Source: Urechis unicinctus (Eukaryota; Annelida; Polychaeta; Xenopneusta; Urechidae). From it: a stretch of 64,000 nt of DNA. The notes below the pieces were generated by a model. The model worked only from the letters and a program-made list of their open reading frames with translations. It was not told where the DNA came from and made no database searches. The stretch lies in NCBI GenBank assembly GCA_034190875.2, contig CM067356.1, positions 33,883,632 to 33,947,631 on the forward strand, read 5' to 3'. Shown piece after piece: positions 60,876-64,000 of the stretch (position 1 is the stretch's first letter; each line of letters opens with the position of its first letter). The position numbers and the translations under genes are program-made.

Positions 60876-61754
60876 CGGACCTCTGCTGTAAATGCAGTAT
60901 TGTACGCTATCAACTTGAATTAAAGAATAACATAGCGTAACGTATCTGTAAAAGAGCCATAAACTGATGCTCAGCGCAGGTAATTAGGCAAAACGCATGG
61001 GTGACGCTTTTTAGATCTCGGAAACGCATTTGATGTGCCCTCTGGAGATGTCGAGGAGAAAAGCATTGATAATTATGCCTGAGAATCACGGTAGACAGTA
61101 TGATGTATATTATGTAAAAACAAACCGTTAATATATCACCACACTGTGTTGCTGAGATATTGGATCAGGGCAGCCATTAGCGCTGCATTGCATGCAGACG
61201 AGCAGAGAGAAATAAATATGTGGTGACAAAGGATGACAATCTTGCCGTGAAGCTCGTCCAATATAAATGACAATAATCACCTTTATACATAAAGGTATGG
61301 AACGGCCTCATCAGCCCCACTTTCTGACTGTGTTGCGCGCTGTACCCTAAAGCACACCATAAGCACTCAATTTACGGCAGCCAGTTGCTGCTTGGACCTC
61401 AGTTAGATGAGGGGGTGTATAAGTCACATTCCTTTTGGAGGCTAATTACGAATGGAACCCAAATAATATTTCATATCACAATTTTGCCCTGCAACTGAAA
61501 TACTCAATGACGTCTATGTCACACCATTTAAAAAACGTGATAAGTGATGTGGCTTGTCTATGTTTTTGCACAAACACCCAAGCAAATACAAAACCAGATA
61601 CATTTCTCGTGGGTTTATTAGTAATGTCTGGATTTGGCCATTTGATATATTATATAATCATGGGATAGCTCAGTGGAATGATATGTTGCTGTCTTTAATT
61701 ATCACAAAGGAGGTTGCAAACATTTCCTTTGTATTGCATGAGAGTTAGGTCACT
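60876..61754. other. 880-bp segment present in units 4 and 2 but missing in unit 1
   Basis: Flanking sequence matches 15840-15900 on both sides, where unit 1 has no counterpart. The first part (60890-61400) resembles 28280-28860 of unit 2, so unit 1 probably lost it. The small plus frames at 61435-61748 are unrecognised. Confidence 0.6.
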
Positions 61755-61984
61755 GAGCCCAGATGCCGGTGCGCCAATGCTCAATGCGGATGAATGCTGA
61801 TACATGTAATGGATTGCCAGCAGAACATATTATATCACCAAACACATAAACGAGCCTTCACAAATGTGGCTGTTATGTCCACCATATAGGGATGAGTACA
61901 CAAAATAGCAGAACATTTATGCAAAGGCAACGTGCCGGAATTCCGACTAGTTAAAAGTGGTGCATTTGAAATATCAAATATAAT

Positions 61985-62255
61985 GGTCAATGAAATTATA
62001 TCTTGATTACAGTTGCTTAGCTGTTCAATACATAGAAATCACCCTTTCATACACTACCAATGCATCCAATGCCAGCGGTGTGTCGACGAGCAGCGTCGCA
62101 CACTTGCAAACGTTTAGGCACAGTGTGTTGTTCATTAGGCACCATATATATGTCGATCTACTTTCTCGGAATCGCATGTAATGATACTGATTTCGTGCTA
62201 AATTAATCAGTTGAGTGGTCTTTGGGCTATTCTGTTTAGTTATCTGTTCATTCAA
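61985..62255. other. About 270-bp insertion in unit 4 relative to unit 1
   Basis: Both sides match around 16090 (gcatttga / ttcaatgaccgaata). It is bounded by short repeats (aatggtcaatgaa left, attcaatgaccga right). No TIRs or coding domain seen. Confidence 0.5.
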
Positions 62256-62940
62256 TGACCGAATATTTTTAACAAATGAATATAGTAAGATAATTAGCTG
62301 CTGATCATTAATGACCGTTTCTATGGCGGTTGTGCCATGAATGCTTTATCAATTGTTATCTTAATGCCATAAGCATTAAAAAGGGTATTGCTAACGTGTG
62401 TTGTTTATTTGTCGTAACCATTATTTACTCTATTTACTCTTAAATGTCTTCTAAGAATTAATGCAAGATAAATTGCTTACGATAAATTGCTACACCATAA
62501 ACTATTAGGGGTGCGTACGGGACTGGATCTATTTCTGTTAATTTAAGCTATCATCTATCAATGTAGCAAATACCAACGTTCTTAAGTAAGGTGAAAACCC
62601 ACAGAACCTTAAGCGCTGACCGATTATGGAGAGTAGCATAATATGAAAACAAATTTGTTACTGCTTTCACATTGTGACTTGGCACAAGGCCATGAGGTTG
62701 TATATGGATAGTTTCATTCTCATTTGCCGTTTTGTTTGGTCATTTATACATTATGTGAGTGGCTGTATAACATTTGCCTAATTATATACTAAGTACGTGA
62801 AACATATGATATCAGGGATAATGATTAAGATATGAAAGTCATAGTGATTAATGGGAAAGATACTTCATTGTGGTTACGTATAAAAAGGGGATTGCAGAGC
62901 GCAGGACACATTGAACACTATGGTTGGATGGTTTAGATAA

Positions 62941-64000
62941 TTGTTTGGTTCAGCTTATTTTTTTTAATATCATGCTTTTGTCGCAGTCAGTATCATATCT
63001 TTATACGATGTCTAAGGGAACCACGCTTTAATTTTATTTTAACTAAAAACAGGAAGCCTATCGCTTTTGTAACACCTATTAGTTTGACAGCAACCACGTT
63101 TTTGTGCAGGATGATTAAAATTCGGATACATTGCAATGGTCGTATCTAAACATAATAGATTGCAGCCCAGTCCATTGTCATTTTGAATATATTGTCTCGT
63201 GTAGGGCATCAACGCCATTATTGTTTGAAATATATCCCTAGAACGATGTTAGTAAAGTTGGCACTTGTGTACCAAGAATGAGTGTAATAGTCAATATTGC
63301 GGACAATAGCTGGCATACATTAATCCCATTAGAATTCAAGCATTAGTTTAAGACAAACCGAGTAAAATGATACGTAAAGTAATATTTATGTTTGGACTAC
63401 AATACTTGTGCAAAAGCCCTTTTCGTGCAGATTGAATCGGCGACATAAATTAACCGTGAAATTTAGATCATTGTCGGCAAAATGCGTAGCTAGATAAAAG
63501 GTAAATATGCTACTATACAAATACATTTAACCATACGCTGGTTTTCTAAGTCATAGATTGTTAAACAGGAATAGTTCATGTTTTGCGGTAAATTGCAATT
63601 TTACGGTGAGCGATTTGTAACATCACCAACCTTCGATATGAGAAGAGTGGTTTTTCATTAAAATATTAAATATAAACCATGAATTATTCTATTGATAATG
63701 AAGAATGAAATTAATGTACCGTAGATAGACATCCCTGTTGACAACCAAAACCGACCTCCCTGTCTGCGACGATTCATCGCATTTCCCACAGATGTCCAAG
63801 GATCCAACTCGAAACTTACCACCAGCATTCATAGCATTTTGCATCGTTCACAATTAACTGCAATGACTTGCGTGTATACATTCAACAAAATGGGCGACTC
63901 GGTCTTCCGTGCATGCACTGCACGTGGAAGGGTTTATATATCCGCTTTCTGCATTGGTAAACACTCGTTATGATAGTGTTTTATGGTCAAGATTTGTTAC
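62941..64000. other. End of unit 4, no gene seen
   Basis: 63720-63835 matches 30265-30370 (ctgtctgcgac, gtccaaggatc), and 63950-63995 weakly matches 30755-30800. Nothing else is recognisable. Confidence 0.45.

Larger units (their letters stand above)
55070..62940. repeat. Segmental duplication, partner of 10681-16740
   Basis: See partner entry. Direct orientation, mostly near-identical by eye, with two large extra segments here (60876-61754 and 61985-62255) and scattered small indels. It contains no intact gene that I can support. Confidence 0.85.

Noticed and set aside
60876..61754. A transposon insertion in unit 4
   Set aside because: Part of the segment is also present in unit 2, so loss in unit 1 is the simpler reading; no inverted ends or target duplication were seen.

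Overview
The window looks like nuclear DNA of an invertebrate animal, probably aquatic. It is AT-rich and gene-poor, and holds an intronless rhodopsin-type receptor gene in a decaying array, fossil copies of an adintovirus/Maverick-like virus, a tRNA-derived SINE, TIR transposons and long (TA)n arrays. No bacterial operon, Shine-Dalgarno pattern, tRNA or rRNA gene was seen. The phylum cannot be decided from this sequence alone.

The layout is a set of diverged segmental duplications, four units of very roughly 13-17 kb. Unit 1 (start to about 16.9 kb) carries a viral fossil on the minus strand (2275-8285) split by a 2.9 kb TIR transposon (4892-7812), then the only intact receptor gene (8652-9878, minus). 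Unit 2 (about 17-34 kb) carries a 5'-truncated receptor pseudogene (24443-25061). Unit 3 (about 34-46 kb) carries a second, internally deleted copy of the viral fossil (36753-38260) and a receptor copy killed mainly by one nonsense codon (38700-39965). Unit 4 (about 46-64 kb) keeps only the last 20 or so codons of the receptor (55009-55069). The flank 55070-62940 is a close copy of 10681-16740 in unit 1. Older, more diverged receptor relics lie at 19460-19790, 31085-31170, 32760-32830 and 36040-36200.

The most substantial coding region is at 51292-54607 (plus). It is a long two-exon frame (about 985 codons) for a coiled-coil protein with a central region resembling an RNase H-fold transposase and a C-terminal Tudor-like module. 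It has one in-frame TAA at 51766-51768 and a predicted terminal exon at 54497-54607, followed by AATAAA at 54752. By comparison with unit 2 it sits in about 3.7 kb inserted just beside the receptor remnant.

The rest is non-coding duplicated spacer with microsatellites, minisatellites and small insertions. These elements show no common pathway. They read as one lineage-specific receptor family being copied, eroded and invaded by mobile DNA.
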